From contig CAJNOQ010000701.1 in NCBI GenBank assembly GCA_905250885.1, forward strand, positions 1-43,099: 43,099 nucleotides of DNA, given 5' to 3'. The notes beneath the pieces were generated by a model. It searched no databases and was not told where the DNA came from. It was given only the letters and a program-made list of their open reading frames with translations. Every line of letters begins with the position of its first letter. The stretch's first letter is position 1. Below, piece by piece: positions 1-10,804 of the stretch. Origin of the DNA: Didymodactylos carnosus. Taxonomy: Eukaryota; Rotifera; Eurotatoria; Philodinida; Philodinidae. The position numbers were made by a program, and so were the translations under genes.

Positions 1-179
1 AACGATGATCAAATCGAATTAAAAAATATATATTCTTGACCACCTTTTCAAGCTCTATCAAACCATATATGAAAGAACAAAAAAAAAAATTCACTGAAAT
101 TTTGCCCTTTGCCGACCTTATAAAAACCAAAAATACTTGTTATAATGATATATGTTTACTTTCGAATCTAAAAATTTCA

Positions 180-480
180 GATTAGCAGCGAGTACCAACT
201 ACATAACCCAAACGTAAAAAAAATCTAGTATTGCCCGATTCATCTAGATTACTAGATTTTTACTCGATTCCAACTATTGGGTAACGACAGTGGAAATTTA
301 GTAATCGGGCGATTGCTAGATTTCTTCTAGTTGCAACTATCGATTTATCGCCCGATAATCGATCGATTTAACTATTGCTAGTTACACATGCAGACGCATC
401 TAGTTAAAAGTCCGTTTTCCACCTAGTAATCCAGATGACAACTAGTCGTGTATCACTCAATTACAGACGAAATCTATCTA
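180..480. repeat. Palindrome-rich island, CTAGATT / CGGGCGAT motifs
   Basis: Short motifs recur in both orientations. AAATCTAG followed by a CCCGATT core near 220-242 is mirrored by AATCGGGCGATTGCTAGATTT near 302-322. Further copies of CTAGATT, ATCGCCCGAT and CTAGTT follow up to about 480. This looks like a decayed foldback or MITE-type element. No target-site duplication was recognised, so the borders are approximate. Confidence 0.5.
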
Positions 481-768
481 GATTTGTCTCATAGATGATC
501 TTTACTTGCGAGATTTCTTTGAAAACAGTCGAATATTTAGTGAGTTAACAGTTAATCTTAACTTTTTGAGAAAGTAAGGAGTGATTTGGTTCGAATACTG
601 TAATATTATTAACTAGCTTCGATTTTACAAATATTATAAGAAAAGTAGCTATTGAGCTAGGTTCATTTTTCTGTCGAGGCATATTTTGTCTTAGCTGTGT
701 TTTTTTTATTTAATAAAGTTAGAAAAGTAACATCACAGTTGTTTCTTCTATATTAAGAACGATATATT

Positions 769-940
769 CCCTAGAGAACGTACCTGGGGCCAAGTACTTC
801 GTCTGCGTAATGAAGCCGGTACTTGCCTTTTTTCAAGAAGTAAATTTACTTGTAAGTGCTTGCCAAGTACTTTCAGCAATAAGGCAAGTATTTCGATCAC
901 TGACAAGTACTTAGCAAGTAATCAAGTACGTCCTCTAGGG
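769..940. mobile_element. Small inverted-repeat (MITE-like) element, copy 1
   Basis: The left end CCCTAGAGAACGTAC (from 769) and the right end GTACGTCCTCTAGGG (to 940) are inverted copies with one mismatch. The interior is full of AAGTACTTG and GCAAGTA motifs in both orientations. A second, clearly related copy in the same orientation lies at 13537-13734. It is about 172 bp long and has no coding capacity, as expected of a non-autonomous DNA element. I could not define a target-site duplication. Confidence 0.7.
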
Positions 941-2069
941 TTTGGTCAATAAGAATATTGGCATTGAGAAGATAAATAAGAGATTTGTCTGTGTGAAGGG
1001 AATATTGTGCTACAAAGGACGATAGGCCTTTATTTATGAATGAGTAAAATTTATCCAATTGAAGAAATATCTTTTTTATTCTTTTGTCAGTTAACGATGT
1101 TTGTTATATGTAGACCATATAAAGAAGAGAAGAGAAGAGAAAAAGATGTCAACTAGAAATTGTTTTGTTCTACCTATGTGAAGTAATATGGATGATGAAA
1201 TGTCCTATTGAAACGATGACGAAACGGTCTACCTTATTTGTTGCTTTTTTCCCTTTGCAATTTCGTAATGATGATTTCCCACTATACAAAATTTGACACA
1301 TCAGAGGTATGTAGGCATACGTGATGTAATTTCGCAATAATAACAAAAATAGAGAAAATTTTTTTAACTATTTAAACTGAGGCGAACAATTTTAGAACTT
1401 ATTAAAACTTTTTTATTATCGAAGGAAAAGAAAACGAACAAATATTGTTAAATCTCAAAATGTGTATGTAAAGATTTAAAAAAAACTAACGTTTCGACGT
1501 TTTAAAGAACATGTGTTTATGGAAAATTGATCATCTAACAAATTCAATAGTCGTAATTAAAGCCACAATAAGCGAAATGAGAATATCACAGATATGAATT
1601 AAATATATCTAATAACAGAGTTTTTGTTTGTACATACAATATAGTTTACATAAAGAAAAATTTAGACATATTATATCGATTATTATATTATTATTTATTA
1701 AACCCCCGATATTTTAATCTACTATTCTAACTGTAAGTGTCAGTTTAATAATGATTATTCATATATTTTATGAAGACTTAGATATGAATGAACTTTAATA
1801 CCATCTATTTTTTACCAGTTTTTTGAGAACGAAATAGTGCCTACCATCTTGCGACTAACCTCTCTCATAGATACCATTCGAATATTTACTTATTTGTTAC
1901 TACGAGTAACAAATTGATATTAGTTTTCTCTATTTAACGTGTTGTCTTTCTTCATTGTTTATCCCTAAGAGATAAACCGAATCTATTTATTAAATAATTC
2001 ATGTAAGATAATGTTTCTTTCGAATTATCAACGGTTTCTTTATCCTGAAATTAATAAAATTTGTCTTTC

Positions 2070-2083
2070 ATTTCCATTTATAG
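2070..2083 (+). promoter_or_regulatory. Acceptor-like site abutting the GTPBP2 start
   Basis: A pyrimidine-rich tract ends in TATAG, immediately followed by the ATG at 2084. It could be a spliced-leader acceptor or the 3' end of a 5'-UTR intron. No matching upstream exon is evident. Confidence 0.4.
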
Positions 2084-4609
2084 ATGTCATCGGAGTTGGA
2101 TCCATCATTGTTTGGGAAAAGGGTACAACAGCAACAGTTTACGTCTATGGATGTAAGTTTGTGGTCATTTCATTGGTTTTACGAAAATTTATATAATATA
2201 TATCGTATTTTTTTTGTTCATAGCCTAACAAGCATATGGCAAGTCTATTTGGTGACTATGATGAGAATGATGATGATTGGGATGAATTGTGTGATAAAGT
2301 ACCAAAATCTCCATTTGTTTTAACTGGATTACCCCCCGAGGTGAGATCTATTTTTCTCTCGTTTTGTTTTCCATTGAATATGGACAATTTATATTGCTCC
2401 TAGATCGAAGAAGGAAATGTCGAATATAAATTAAAACTTGTGAATCCAAATCCAGGTAAGACATTTTTATTGTAGAGAAAATAATCTAATTTATTGTTTA
2501 TTTCTATTATTTAGATAGATTCGAACATTTAGTAACTCAAATGAAATGGCGATTACAGGAGGGACAAGGTGAAGCTATCTACGAAATTGGTGTTGAAGAT
2601 TGTGGTACATTGAGTGGTGTCAGTGCAGAAGAGTTAGATGCATCGTTAACAACACTGAATAAAATGGCCAATCGTTTAGGTGCATCGATTACAATTTTAT
2701 ATAAGCGAAATGTCGATAATGATCGGCAGGTTGTTGAAGTACTTGTGCGGAAAGTTCCGGATGATCAACATTTTATTGATCTAAGAGTGGCAGTACTAGG
2801 AAATGTAAATATTTTATTTTCTGTTTATTATGTTTAAATCACGTTTTTGCCTTATAATTTAGGTCGAAAGCGGAAAAAGTTCATTAGTTGGTAAGTGTAG
2901 ATCTAGTTTAGGGCACTCGATAAATCAACAGTGTTTATTTTTCAATTAGGTGTTCTTACTCACGCTGAATTAGATAATGGTCGCGGTCGTGCAAGATTAA
3001 ATCTATTTCGTCATTTACATGAAATTCAATCGGGTCGTACTAGTTCAATTACCCACGAAATATTGGGTTTTAATAATATGGGCGAAGTATGTTTCCATTT
3101 TGACATCCTATTTCATAAATTATTTTTTCTCATCCAATTTAGAGTGTTGATTATCATTCAGCTCGTACACCAAACGAAATATGTGATCGTTCATCGAAGA
3201 TTATAACATTCATTGATTTGGCTGGTCATCACAAATATATGAAAACAACATTATTCGGTTTAGCTGCTCATTTACCAGATTTTGCTATGCTAGTTATTAA
3301 TGGATCGACAGGTGTTGGTATGTTGATAATAGCTTAGTGAATTAATGTAACATTTAGAATATATATCGCATTTCTATTTTGTTTCAGTTGGTACAACTCG
3401 TGAACATTTTGGATATGCTTTGGCATTACAGGTGCCCGTATTTGTTGTAATTAATAAAATAGATCTTTGTTCAAAAGTATCTGTTCAACAAACGGTTGAA
3501 TGTTTACGTTATTTGTTTCAACATACTGGAATAAACTTAGAACCATTTTTTGTTGAGACAGCTGATGATGTTGTACAAGCGGCAGATAAATTAGTTGAAA
3601 AAAGGTATATGAGTTTAACTTTCCTTTGTTGATTTTTATCATTTCTCTAATTTTGTTTCCTTGTTTACAGTATCTGTCCAATATTTGCGATATCATGTAC
3701 AACAGGTGAAAATATTGATTTATTAAAGAAATTTCTTAATATACTACCGCCAAGGTTAAGTGTAATTGATCAAGAACGTCTCTCTAAATTACCTGTTGAA
3801 TATCGCGTAAGTTCAGAAATAGATCCTAATTTTACTAACTATAATCAATAATATTATGATTCTCTATTTAGATTGATGAAATATTTTCTTCTGCACAGCC
3901 AGGCTCTGTAGTGGTTGGTGGTACATTGAGAAACGGTACAGTTCATGAAGGAGAAAATTATTTAGTTGGACCATTAAGCAATGGTGATTTTATACCAATT
4001 AAAGTAACAAAGATTCAACGATATCGTGTTCCAAGACGAATGGTTCGAGCAGGTCAATCGGCTTCACTAAGTATACCACATATTGAAGGTAGCAAACTAC
4101 GAAAGGTAAATGAGCATTAATGTTTGAGTCTGTGATTATGTTAATTTTGTTTCTTTGTTATTCTCTAGGGTATGGTTATTGTCTCATCGACATCAAATCC
4201 AATAGCTTGTTATGATTTTGTGGCTGAAATTTATTTACTTCATCATGCAAATTCAATACAAAAAGGTTTTCAAGCCACTGTACATATTGAAAACGTTCGA
4301 CAAACAGCGCAAATTATTGCTATGGATAAGGTAGTCTTGCTTGATGTGAATAAAGATGTCATATTTTTTTAATATGTTTTTATTTGATTATAGGATGAAT
4401 TACGTATGAATGAACATGCCATAGTGACATTTCGATTTAAACTTCGATCTGAATACGTACCGGAAGGTAAGTTGATCTTTCTACCATTTTTATTCATACT
4501 ATTTACATCCGAATCATTTCTTTTTTGCCATATTGAAGGTTCACAACTTATATTTCGTTCGGGTGAAACAAAAGGTGGTGGACGAGTGATACGAATTATA
4601 CCATGTTAG
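2084..4609 (+). CDS. GTPBP2: GTP-binding protein 2 (translational GTPase, GTPBP2)
   Basis: 13 exons: 2084-2152, 2224-2340, 2404-2455, 2515-2804, 2863-2890, 2950-3086, 3143-3317, 3388-3604, 3671-3806, 3872-4105, 4169-4330, 4394-4466, 4539-4609. They join in frame to 586 aa (human GTPBP2 is about 600). The GTPase motifs are visible: P-loop GNVESGKSS at 175-183, DLAGH at 256-260 and NKID at 312-315, followed by EF-Tu-like beta-barrel domains. The stretches [14 protein letters not shown] and [20 protein letters not shown] resemble GTPBP2 more than GTPBP1. GTPBP2 works with Pelota in rescue of stalled cytosolic ribosomes. The P-loop ends in Ser where Thr is usual, a mild change. A 28-nt micro-exon (2863-2890) encodes most of the P-loop. 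The start follows directly after an acceptor-like AG at 2083. Family identity is very sure; individual borders follow GT-AG and phase. Confidence 0.93.
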
Positions 4610-5127
4610 GAAAAAAAACATTTATTACCGGTTCTTTCTTTTTTGTCTATAGATAGATATACCTGATTTTTTTATGAAATCAAATCTCAATCTCCATCTT
4701 CATGCACATATATTTGACATATTGCACATGTCTGCTAGACAATTAAGAGTTGAGTTTGATTTTGTCTATTTTCTAAGTTATTTTCTTCTTATGTGGAAAA
4801 AGTACTTTTTTTTCAAGTGTATGCATCTAATAAATATGCATTACTTTTTTAGATGCAACACGATATAAACTCTTTCTAACGAACTATTTTTTTCTCGTTT
4901 GTATAGTATACTTCTTTTGTTCAATTTATAAAGATAAAAAGAAAGTGTTATTTTTTTTTGTACATTTAATGTTTTTTAGAAAGTTATAAACAAAGAAAAT
5001 AAAAATAACAACACCAAAAAATAGAGATTCTATAGAATGTTTCTCATTAACTCTAAGATTGCTCAACACAATTTAGAAAAAGAAACAATTCTTCACGTAT
5101 GATTGCGAGAAAAGACTACTATTTTTT

Positions 5128-5385
5128 TGCTATGTAAAACTACCTAAATGCTAAGTTAATTCCTACTTTAGTAAGTTATATTTTTGTGTGACTGGGAGTG
5201 GTGAGGGGGCTGCGTGGAGAGCATGAGAGTGAGCCAATAGACCACATTTCTGCTTGTTTTTCAAAAAATTTAATAAATTACTTAGAAAAAAAATAACTTT
5301 TTACTTAGCATTTAATAAAAACTACTTAGCATTTGAATGAGAGCCTAATATTTTTCAAAAACTAGGTAATTTTATGCATTGAATG
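5128..5385. repeat. Inverted-repeat island, AAATGCTAAGT motif
   Basis: AAATGCTAAGT at 5146-5156 is inverted as ACTTAGCATTT at 5303-5313 and again at 5324-5334. The outer sequences near 5130 (TATGTAAAACTACCTA) and near 5365 (ACTAGGTAATTTTATGCA) are also roughly complementary. It resembles a decayed MITE. Borders are approximate. Confidence 0.5.
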
Positions 5386-5474
5386 TGTCTTAATGTATCA
5401 TTTTTGAATAGAACGATACGAACATTTTGTATCTCGTCAACAGTTCTATTAAATTTGATGAATCCTGATTACTG

Positions 5475-5549
5475 GCACCTATTCGTTATATGAAAATCGA
5501 TTATTTATTCAATAAATAGATATTTCATAGAATGAAGATGAATAGGTGC
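5475..5549. repeat. Imperfect hairpin with GCACCTATTC arms
   Basis: GCACCTATTC at 5475-5484 is the exact inverse of GAATAGGTGC at 5540-5549. Further partial pairing extends inward (ATATGAAAAT against ATTTCATA). The AT-rich loop is about 25-30 nt. No function is apparent. Confidence 0.6.
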
Positions 5550-6044
5550 AATTGTTTGTCAGAAATGACATGCACGATACACCATTGCAAGTTAATTGTA
5601 CAATGAGTTGAGAAAATTGCGAGTATCTTTTCCGATGGTGCCCGGTACGTTAACTTTTGCTTTTTAACCATACAATGCTCAAAATGTTTTATTGAAATGA
5701 CAGATACCAGAGAAAATATTTTTTTTCTAATAAATCTTTAAAAGGTCTCATTTTATTGAGAATTTAATGTTTGAACTAGACAAAGAGCAAAATGAAGAAA
5801 GCAAATATTAAGTACCAATATTCTCTAGATGAAATTGTTGTCAAAAAAATTAACTTTTTTGTTAAAAAAAAAACCTACACAAATAAAATTTACAAATAAG
5901 TTTTTACATCTGTAAAAAGCTCATTGATAAAATTGTTTTGAAAACGTTTGCCAATGCTAATTACAGTAAGGAATACTGTTAGTTAAAAACGAGCTTTACA
6001 TTCGTCTAATTTTATTTATCGTTTTTGTATTTTTACTCTATTTT

Positions 6045-6053
6045 CTTTTTCAG
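6045..6053 (+). promoter_or_regulatory. Acceptor-like site upstream of TRUB2
   Basis: TTTTCTTTTTCAG ends at 6053, 75 nt before the start codon, with no evident upstream exon. It is a candidate trans-splice or 5'-UTR intron acceptor. Confidence 0.4.
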
Positions 6054-6128
6054 ATCTTCACATTTTAATACTTCTTACTTCTATTCACTTTCATAATCAA
6101 ACATGAATTAACTTCTTTCAAAGAAAAG

Positions 6129-7870
6129 ATGTTACGCTCGCCAGCTGAACTTTTATTCGAAAAATTGAGCGGTATTGTATGCTTATTCAAACCAGCTGAT
6201 ATGAGATTGCAAAATTTTTTACCTATTGTTCAAGCACGATTAGCTACAGGTAATGTTTATTAATACTGAAATTTTTCTATTCTCGATAAAAAAACACAAA
6301 AAAAATAACAATTAATATTTGTTAAATTTAGCATTTAATGATATGCCATGCCGACCACCAGATCAACGTGTCGATATTATTTGTGATACGAGAACAGGAA
6401 AAGAACTTGTTAAAACATCACTGGATTTAGCCGATACGGTACAAGGTTAAACTTTTTATATACAAATTGTTCAGAAATTGTATAAACGATACTTTTTGCT
6501 TTTTTACAGCATTAGGTCCACGATATTTAGCTGAAGATTTTGAATTTACTTCAATATTACCATTGAGAAGATTCTCATCGGGAGTACAAAGTACTAATAA
6601 TTGTGACAAAACTTTCATTGTAGTTATTATGATGTACGATGTTTATTTTAGTACTAGCAATCAATGATAACTCTAGAAAACTCAAAGATATCGAAGATGG
6701 TCAGCCAATTCGAGTAAGTGTTATTTATTTAAAAAATAAGACCACAACGAAATAAATATGTTTAAATGACGAAAAATTTATTTTCTAGTACAATTATTTA
6801 CTAGTTATTATTTTATTTTTATTTTCTAGTCTTATCTCTTAAAGGGAAAATTTGGTGAATCAACAGACACACTTGATGCTAATGGTGTTATTGTAGAAAA
6901 AAGTCGATACAGTATGTCAAAAATGATTAACAACATTAAAAATAAGAGAGAGAGAGACAGGAAAATTGGATTGCAATTAATAGAATTATGTGTGCACTCG
7001 TTTATAGCTTTATCTCATTCTTTTTAATATCAAATAATGTCCTGTACTCTTTTTTCTTTTAACCATCTATTCAATACTCTAAAAACAAACTAATAGGAGA
7101 TCCACGCGAAAATAAACTAATAAACCATAAGAAATTATGTCAAAAAAGTTTTTGTCTCAATCTATTTAGAACACATTTCAACATCAAAAATCGAACAAGT
7201 ATTGGCTTTGATTCAAAATAGTTTTCAAGCAACTATGTATAAGTAAGAAATTGATGATAAAATATTTTATTCTAGTTTAATGACAATAATATTCATTCAA
7301 ATATTTAGATTGTCCGGTATTTCACCTTTTACACAAGCTGGTTATGATTTAGCCAAAGTTGGTTTATGGAAACCACGTGATCACACTTTACCACCAATTG
7401 TCTACGGATTAAAATTACTTGAATATAAACCTCCTTATTTTAAAATAGGTAGGTGTTCTATCATTCATCTAAAGTTTCATATTTATATAGGAATGATTCC
7501 TTTTTTTCTTTTTATAGAAATTCATGCATTGAATGAAGACGAAATACATTTGAAAGAAGTTGTTGTTGATATTGGTGTACGTTTAAGAACAAGTTCAGTG
7601 TCAGAATCTGTTCGACGTACAAATATTGGACCATTTAAAGTTGAACATGCATTATCATTAGATGAAATAACACCCGAGACATTATTAGAAAATATGAAAA
7701 ATAGTGAACGATTAATAGAAGAAGCAAATTTATTGGACAAAACTATACTCATTGGTAAAAGTCATAATGAAGAAGTGAAAATAGTTGGACGAAAACCATA
7801 CGATAATGTTACGGATATATATCAGACAAAAAAGAGTGCTTATAAAACATCGGAACAAATGGATTTGTAA
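6129..7870 (+). CDS. TRUB2: TruB-family pseudouridine synthase 2 homologue, catalytic Asp missing
   Basis: 8 exons: 6129-6249, 6332-6445, 6510-6590, 6652-6713, 6830-6911, 7170-7242, 7309-7448, 7518-7870. They join to 341 aa (human TRUB2 is 331). TRUB2 is a mitochondrial protein that modifies mitochondrial mRNA and supports the mitoribosome. Matching landmarks are FKPADMRLQNFL near the N-terminus, SSGVQILAIND, KGKFGESTDTLDANG, and the KLLEYKPPYF and EVVVDIGVRLRTSS blocks with VRRTNIGPF. In TruB enzymes a catalytic Asp sits in an R/A-L-D motif just before the SGV; here residues 96-104 read PLRRFSSGV, so residue 98 is Arg. The codons are clean and lie inside exon 3, so mis-splicing does not easily explain this. 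The protein may be a non-catalytic paralogue. Intron 5 is unusually long (258 bp). Confidence 0.88.
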
Positions 7871-7883
7871 TAGTTATTTTAGA

Positions 7884-7889
7884 AATAAA
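7884..7889 (+). terminator. Polyadenylation signal AATAAA of TRUB2
   Basis: AATAAA begins 14 nt after the TAA stop, giving a very short 3' UTR. The convergent PTAR1 gene ends about 200 bp further on. Confidence 0.6.
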
Positions 7890-8064
7890 GTTTATATTTC
7901 GATGCTCGTTAATACACAATTTCCAGGTCAGTAGCTATAGAATTTTGGCTATAATCTAAGCTATAAAACAAAAATAATTATTATAGTTTTTCACTTTTTT
8001 TTCAATAAGATGTTTAACTTGGTAACTGAGAATTTCATCCTACAGTATGATATTAGACTATTAC

Positions 8065-8070
8065 TTTATT
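8065..8070 (-). terminator. Polyadenylation signal AATAAA of PTAR1
   Basis: TTTATT on the plus strand reads AATAAA on the minus strand, only 6 nt past the PTAR1 stop codon. This gives an extremely short 3' UTR. Confidence 0.6.
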
Positions 8071-8076
8071 AAAAAA

Positions 8077-9120
8077 TCAAACTGTATACAAAAGTGAAAA
8101 TATCTTATTATTGATACGGAAATTTGAATCATCGAGTAATATAGTTAATAAACTTTGATATTTTTTAATAAAAATATTTGTTTTAAACTTTTCTATGTAT
8201 TGATCTAGTAGTTTTAATTCATTTTTGAGTAATGTACAAATATATTCTTTGTCATATTCAAATAATTTGATGTATTGAATCAATAATAGAAGAATTACTC
8301 GTCTATATATCCATAATGATTCTCTATCAATATAATATTCTAATTGTGTTTCATTTAATTTCCATTCTTTAAATAATAATTCTTTTACGTATTTTTTATC
8401 ATTTGATTGCATTATTGTAGCTACTAGATATGTTCTATATGAATAACCACTATAATCAGATATATTTATTTCTAACCATGTTTGATTTCTTATGAGTTCA
8501 TTTTCATATAAATTAAAATTATTTTCTTTACAATAATTTATAAACCATCGACGATGTTGCCATGATGCATAATTTAAACGATGTTTTTCAGCTGTTTTAT
8601 CACATAATATTAATTCATCTTCTTTTATATTAGTAGTCCAAAATAATGATACTAATAATGTAGAAAATTTTTTAAATATCCAACGACGATGACGAAATAT
8701 TTGTTCAGATTTTGGATACATTTGTAGTATAAATTGTGTTAATTGTAATTCAGATTTTACTTTATTATTATTAATTAATAATAATCGTTTACGTATATTC
8801 CAACATGTTAAACATTCTGAAAGATAACATAATAGAACACGTGTCGTTTTTTCCATTATTATCAAATTATCTTTTAATTGATTAAAAAATATAATTTTAT
8901 AGCAATCATTTACTACGGATTTCATTTCATATGAATTTAAACATAAATATTTTTCTTCTTCACATGTACAATATACATGTTTATCATTGTTATTGATTTC
9001 ATCTAAATTTTCGGTATTAATTGAATTCAAATAGATTTTAGACGATAATGGAAGAATTTCATATTGTTCACATTGTTCAAGACAAGAAGATAGTAGTGAT
9101 ATTAATGGCCAATTTTCCAT
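8077..9120 (-). CDS. PTAR1: Protein prenyltransferase alpha-repeat protein PTAR1
   Basis: A single uninterrupted frame of 347 aa from MENWPLIS; an in-frame ATG at 9162 would add 14 aa of low-complexity sequence. The protein has prenyltransferase alpha-subunit repeats: TCWNIRKRLLL, FRHRRWIFKKF, NYASWQHRRWFI and SDYSGYSYRTYL match human PTAR1 blocks in order. Human PTAR1 is about 400 aa, so this copy is somewhat short. PTAR1 pairs with the RabGGT beta subunit to form geranylgeranyltransferase III, which doubly prenylates the SNARE Ykt6. All other full-length genes here except REX1BD contain introns, so the intronless state could reflect a retrocopy that is still intact. It is convergent with TRUB2. 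The N-terminal 100 residues are weakly conserved and Asn-rich. Confidence 0.85.
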   Translation of the reverse strand: MENWPLISLLSSCLEQCEQYEILPLSSKIYLNSINTENLDEINNNDKHVYCTCEEEKYLCLNSYEMKSVVNDCYKIIFFNQLKDNLIIMEKTTRVLLCYLSECLTCWNIRKRLLLINNNKVKSELQLTQFILQMYPKSEQIFRHRRWIFKKFSTLLVSLFWTTNIKEDELILCDKTAEKHRLNYASWQHRRWFINYCKENNFNLYENELIRNQTWLEINISDYSGYSYRTYLVATIMQSNDKKYVKELLFKEWKLNETQLEYYIDRESLWIYRRVILLLLIQYIKLFEYDKEYICTLLKNELKLLDQYIEKFKTNIFIKKYQSLLTILLDDSNFRINNKIFSLLYTV

Positions 9121-10804
9121 TATATATATATATTTTTTGTTTTGTCTTAAAAAGAAAATCATTTTTTAACAAATTTTACTATAAGAAACTTATTTTTAAC
9201 CGTCTCTAAAACTTGATGGGAAATGAAAAATTCAAAAATTTGATCTATTTTTTTATCACTTTGTAAACATTGAGTACTTACCGCTACATTTTGTTTTAGG
9301 TCGTCCCGTTTTTTTGTCGAAAAATGAGCTCGAATGATGATCCTTTTTTCAACTACAAGAGTCTCTGAGCATTTGAACAATGCAGGTGAGAGGACTGAAA
9401 GAAAATAAATTTTCTACCCTAATTGATTTGTGTACTCTTTGTCAACTAGAAAAGTAAGCATCTATGATGGATAAATAGTTAATCATTAAACTAGATGATT
9501 TTTGAAAAAACTAGAAACTTTGTAAAAGTGATTTATAAGACCATAAAGAGTGAAATAAACTTACGTGAATTACTTTTAAACAACAAAAAAATATCCTTAA
9601 CTTATTTAGAAGGGGTTTTTGACCGCTAGCTAATAAAATTAAATCGGGTAGCATAAAAGCTTAGATCAGACCTCTGGGTCAATCCGATTAGAAGTTTTCG
9701 GGCCAAGTCCTTGTATGGCAAAAGATCACTTTTATCGTACTTTAATCAATCATAGTCTGCACAGAATGAGAATTACTGAGGCTACACGGGCAACCTCTGA
9801 GATCGTGGGAAAAAAGTTACAGTGAGAGAAACAATACAAAAATCTTTTCTTTCTTCTTCCCACCCCATTCCTCTTTCTTTTATCAAACTCTGTTCTTCGG
9901 CAACTGATATCATGAAAGATATTTTTTGTTACGATTTTTAGATTTTTCTCACCATATGTCTATCTGTTTTACAGTTGTTCATGTTCATCGAATTTCTATT
10001 CTATCCGTCTGTGTTCGTGAATACCAAAAACAGATACCGTAGTCGCATAATTCTCTATTAGTACGTCTTTTTTCACTTTTTTCACTTTAGTTTAGTCTCA
10101 CAACAAAATAATTTCTTAGATAAACAAAAATAAATAAATTTTTAACTTGATCTTATAAGTAGCACAAAAAAATATTAAAAAAAAGGAAGACAATAGCGAA
10201 GATCTGATTTGTACATCTTGGTTAACATACACATTTTCTTCTACTGTCTGAGATACAGTGAAAGAATAAAATAAGAACAAAATAGTGTTTATCACTGGAT
10301 CATATCACATTTAAAAAGAAGATAGCACAAAAAAAACCAAAATCTTCATTTTGCCCTTATTTGTACATATAAACTCGTGAGAAACATCTAACTCCCCGCA
10401 TGAAATGTTTTTTCAAAACAGAATAATAAAATGGCAAACTGTACAAGAAAAATATAATATGCCAAATATCATATACACACAAAATGCATCATTCTTTTCG
10501 ATTTATTGAAATTTTCATCAAAAAATAATTTCATTGAAAATAAGTTTTTCGAAAACTTTTTTACTTTAGTACAGTATGATAGATTGTGTGTGTCATTTTC
10601 TGTTTTAAGATCTCTTCTGCGTACTACTAGAACAAAGAATGTCCTACAACTCTCTCCTTTCACACTTATTTCTCCACTATACTGAAGTAAAAAAAAATTC
10701 GTAATATCTTCTTTTCAAACATCAGTGAAAAACAAAAAGTAACAAAAAAAGAACAAACAAACGAAGTCTTTCATTTTGTAAAACGGTTGTTTTGTTCGGA
10801 CAAT
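9121..10804. other. Intergenic region between PTAR1 and Neuralized genes
   Basis: Both flanking genes are on the minus strand, so this holds the PTAR1 promoter and the Neuralized 3' UTR and downstream DNA. A 73-codon minus-strand ORF at 9159-9380 overlaps the 5' side of PTAR1 but resembles nothing known. A pyrimidine-rich patch lies near 9845-9900. I see no RNA gene or other coding exon. Confidence 0.5.

Larger units (their letters stand above)
1..2083. other. Gene-free 5' flank with repeat islands
   Basis: I see no exon chain or recognisable protein here on either strand. The ORFs present are short and AT-driven. The stretch holds a palindrome-rich island at about 180-480 and a small inverted-repeat element at 769-940, both listed separately. 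The remainder (about 950-2083) is AT-rich and would contain the promoter of the GTPBP2 gene. I could not identify a core promoter motif. Confidence 0.6.
4610..6128. other. Intergenic region between GTPBP2 and TRUB2
   Basis: No coding signal seen. AATAAA at 4998-5003 is a possible GTPBP2 polyadenylation signal, though it is far from the stop codon. The region also holds a motif-repeat island at about 5128-5385 and a hairpin at 5475-5549. A TTTTTCAG acceptor-like site ends at 6053, shortly before the TRUB2 start. Confidence 0.6.

Noticed and set aside
4674..4868. 64-codon ORF after GTPBP2
   Set aside because: AT-rich, Phe/Leu/Tyr-heavy translation typical of non-coding DNA; most likely 3' UTR.
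9159..9380. 73-codon minus-strand ORF overlapping the 5' side of PTAR1
   Set aside because: No recognisable domain and no splice link that extends PTAR1; its sequence does not match PTAR1 N-termini.
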